From: Nocardiopsis sp. CNR-923
Lineage (GTDB): Bacteria; Actinomycetota; Actinomycetes; Streptosporangiales; Streptosporangiaceae
Length of the DNA: 64,000 bases
NCBI RefSeq assembly: GCF_001942255.1
Contig: NZ_MKKC01000098.1
Span: 1-64,000 of the forward strand
Direction: 5' to 3'
This document shows, one piece after another, positions 62,125-64,000 of the stretch; the stretch's first letter is position 1, and every line of letters begins with the position of its first letter. The notes under the pieces were generated by a model, which saw only the letters and a program-made list of their open reading frames with translations, ran no database searches and was not told the origin of the DNA. A program made the translations under genes and the position numbers.

Positions 62125-62313
62125 CCGTCACCGGTCGCCCACCATCCAACCGCCCCCGGGCCACGGGACGGTGGTCGGGCCCGACCGGGCAAGGCCGCGG
62201 CCAATTCTCCGCGTGGATTGGGCGGGCCCCGCGTGCGCCGCGTTGTGCGGCACTCCACAGTGCCAGACGCTCATGCCGTCCGGGAGCGGCAGTACGCTGG
62301 AGCCGGAATTTGC

Positions 62314-62327
62314 ACTGACTAGTCAGT
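62314..62327. promoter_or_regulatory. TetR-type operator palindrome before the ABC/YhgE pair
   Basis: A perfect 14-bp palindrome, ACTGACTAGTCAGT, with TATAAAAAT directly after it and the start codon at 62346. Palindromes with TGACTAGTCA are typical TetR-family sites. The regulator itself is not in the window. Confidence 0.75.
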
Positions 62328-62345
62328 ATAAAAATGGGAGGTTGG

Positions 62346-63134
62346 ATGCGTCGGGCGACTGGAGCTCGCGTCCACGCCGAGGGCGTCACGCTCACCACGC
62401 GCGAGGGCCCCGTCTACACGAACGTCGACGTCACCGCGCGCCCCGGGACACTCACCGTCTTCCAGGCCGACTCCGGCGGCGGCCGCAGCTCCCTGCTGCT
62501 CACGCTGACGGGCCGGATGCGCCCCTCGTCGGGGACCCTGTTCGTGGACGGCTACGCCCTGCCCGGCCAGGCCCGCAAGGTGCGGCGGATCAGCGCGCTC
62601 GGCCTGATGGACGAGGTCAACCCCCTCGACGACCGCCTTCGCGTCCGCGAACACCTCTCCGAGGGGATGCTCCTGCGGATGCGGCCCGGCGCGCGCTCAC
62701 TCACCGACGAGTCGATGGCGGCCGTCGGCCTCGCGGACCTCGACCGCGACACACTGGTCAAGGGGCTGACCATGCTCCAGCGGCGACGTCTCGGCGTCGC
62801 GCTCGCGCTGCTGTCCGAGCCCCGGCTGCTCGCGGTCGACAACGTCGACGGCGGGCTGAGCGGCGAGCACCAGGCGCACATGTGGCGCACGCTCAAGGAC
62901 CTGGCGGACGAGGGGCTCACGGTGATCGCCACCTGCGCAGACACCGACCAGGTGCACACCGTCGCCGACTCCGACACCCAGGGGCCGATCCCCATCCGCC
63001 AGGGGGAGCCCGCCCATGCGGCCCAGGACCCCGAGCGGACCGGCCCCGGCGGCGTCCACATCGACGAACTGTTCGACGACGCGCGCGGCGAGGGCCGCGG
63101 CGAGGGCGAGGAGGACCCCCGTGACCAGGCGTAG
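62346..63134 (+). CDS. Degenerate ABC-type ATP-binding protein
   Basis: A 262-residue protein built like an ABC ATPase but with altered key residues. Walker A is ADSGGGRSS (41-49), where lysine is arginine R47. The signature LSGGQ is replaced by GLTMLQRRRLG (140-150), and Walker B is LLAVDNVD with N166 in place of the catalytic glutamate. The H-loop histidine is not obvious in VIATCADTD. A charged tail of about 50 residues follows. ATG 62346 is preferred over ATG 62334 because the latter lies inside the promoter; GGGAGG stands 4 bases upstream. It overlaps the YhgE gene by 14 bases. Confidence 0.85.
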   Translation: MRRATGARVHAEGVTLTTREGPVYTNVDVTARPGTLTVFQADSGGGRSSLLLTLTGRMRPSSGTLFVDGYALPGQARKVRRISALGLMDEVNPLDDRLRVREHLSEGMLLRMRPGARSLTDESMAAVGLADLDRDTLVKGLTMLQRRRLGVALALLSEPRLLAVDNVDGGLSGEHQAHMWRTLKDLADEGLTVIATCADTDQVHTVADSDTQGPIPIRQGEPAHAAQDPERTGPGGVHIDELFDDARGEGRGEGEEDPRDQA

Positions 63135-64000
63135 ACTCCCCCGCGCCCCGCGCGTGCGCCCGTTCGCGGTGCCCCGACTGGGGCTGCTCACCATGCGCTC
63201 CTTCCTGCGGTCGCCGCTGCCGACGGCGGCCCTGGCGGCGCTGCTGCTCATCCCCCTGCTCTACTCCGGCATGTACCTGTGGTCGTTCTGGGACCCGTTC
63301 GGCCGCATGGGCGATCTGCCCGTGGCCCTCGTCAACGAGGACGTCCCGGTCCGGGTCGGCGACGAGGACGTGGACGCCGGAGCCGAGCTCACCGAGACCC
63401 TGATCGAGGGCGGCGAGCTGGACTGGCGGCCGGTCGACGCGGAGGAGGCGGCCAGCGGTCTCAGCGACGGCACCTACTACGTGTCCCTCACCATCCCCGC
63501 CGACTTCAGCGAGAACCTGACCTCGCCCTCCCGGGACCGCGAGGAGCCCGTCCCGGCGATGCTGCGGGCCGACTACAACGACTCCAACAACTTCATCGTC
63601 CGCCAACTGTGCAGCAGTGCCTTCAAGGAGGTGCGCGACGCGGTCGCGAGCTCCACGATCAGCGACTACCTGGACGAGATCTTCCTCGGTTTCAACCAGA
63701 TCCACGACCAGACGGAGGAGGCCGCCGACGGAGCGGGACAGATCGCGGGCGGGGCGGGTGACGCCGAGGAGGGCTCGGGCGAGCTCTCAGACGGCATCGA
63801 CACCGCGCACACCGGGGCCGGGGACCTGAGCAGTGGCCTGGACGAGCTCTACGCCGGCTCGCGGACGCTGGCCGCGGGCGCCGGCACCGCCTCCGAGGGG
63901 GTCTCCGCCAAGACGGACCGGCTCAACGAACTGGCCGACGAGTCCCTCCCGCGGCTTGAGGAGGACATCCCGACCATCCAGGACCGCGCGTCGCGGATCG
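63121..64000 (+). CDS. YhgE/Pip family membrane protein (3' truncated by the window edge)
   Basis: GTG at 63121 overlaps the end of the ATPase gene and the frame stays open to the last base, 293 codons. A basic N-terminus and one membrane helix (TAALAALLLIPLLYSGMYLWSFWDPFG, about 38-64) are followed by an extracellular domain: VALVNEDVPV, IEGGELDWRPVDAEEAASGLSDGTYYVSLTIPADFS, which are the YhgE/Pip signature, then a helical region with many Asp/Gly repeats (GAGQIAGGAGDAEEGSGELSDG). Full-length relatives have about 600-750 residues and more C-terminal helices. The family includes the phage infection protein; its role in actinomycetes is probably export. Confidence 0.9.
   Translation, partial: MTRRRLPRAPRVRPFAVPRLGLLTMRSFLRSPLPTAALAALLLIPLLYSGMYLWSFWDPFGRMGDLPVALVNEDVPVRVGDEDVDAGAELTETLIEGGELDWRPVDAEEAASGLSDGTYYVSLTIPADFSENLTSPSRDREEPVPAMLRADYNDSNNFIVRQLCSSAFKEVRDAVASSTISDYLDEIFLGFNQIHDQTEEAADGAGQIAGGAGDAEEGSGELSDGIDTAHTGAGDLSSGLDELYAGSRTLAAGAGTASEGVSAKTDRLNELADESLPRLEEDIPTIQDRASRI

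Overview
ORGANISM. The window is high-GC DNA with GTG/TTG starts, GTGA/ATGA gene overlaps and short leaderless-type promoters, and it carries NucS, GuaB1, a NrtL-like anticodon-binding protein and the block atpIBEFHAGDC - wecA - sua5 - prmC - prfA - rpmE - rho - thrB - thrC - hom - lysA. This points to a filamentous actinomycete, probably Nocardiopsis or a close relative. The phylum is secure; the genus is an inference from gene content and style. LAYOUT. 0-7.3 kb: nucS, a two-gene ABC exporter directly followed by its NarL-type two-component pair, a DUF1707 envelope protein and a secreted M28 aminopeptidase. 7.5-17.1 kb: cobalamin adenosyltransferase facing the complete F1Fo ATP synthase operon (minus strand), whose 3' end runs into a DUF2550 gene and a thiamine-binding-like protein. 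17.3-31 kb: a minus-strand housekeeping block (wecA, sua5, prmC, prfA, rpmE, rho, thrB, thrC, hom, lysA, nrtL, a receiver-only regulator). 31.1 kb: tRNA-Arg(CCG) with a strong terminator. 31.2-35.4 kb: a decayed accessory stretch with a gutted M28 peptidase, a fused remnant of a two-component system, and small SnoaL, DinB and anti-sigma-like genes. 35.6-44.6 kb: glpD, a TetR regulator and an alkyl-DHAP-synthase-like oxidase, then an orphan kdpDE pair, an APH(6)-like kinase and a sirohydrochlorin chelatase. 45.5-54.2 kb: an ANT-like nucleotidyltransferase, def, a secreted coiled-coil protein, a glyoxalase/WYL-regulator pair sharing a perfect operator-like palindrome, an MFS transporter, a hydrolase and EF-G2. 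54.3-64 kb: M48 and M20 peptidases, an acyltransferase, a CDP-alcohol phosphatidyltransferase, GuaB1, endonuclease V, and a degenerate ABC ATPase coupled to a YhgE/Pip membrane protein that runs off the end. OVERALL CAUTION. Fourteen single-base losses interrupt thirteen otherwise well conserved genes, including essential ones (prfA, atpE). Nearly all lie in short G or C runs, and restoring one base rebuilds a full-length protein each time. I read these as base-call or assembly errors, not real pseudogenes, and annotate those genes across the break. Two larger lesions (31.8-32.7 kb and 34.3-34.9 kb) are different: hundreds of bases are missing and the products would be non-functional. MOST INTERESTING. 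The candidates are the catalytically degenerate ABC ATPase/YhgE pair behind a perfect 14-bp palindrome, the HK-RR deletion scar, an orphan KdpD with an altered P-loop lysine, the WYL operator, and the GMP-reductase-like GuaB1 next to the inosine nuclease EndoV.
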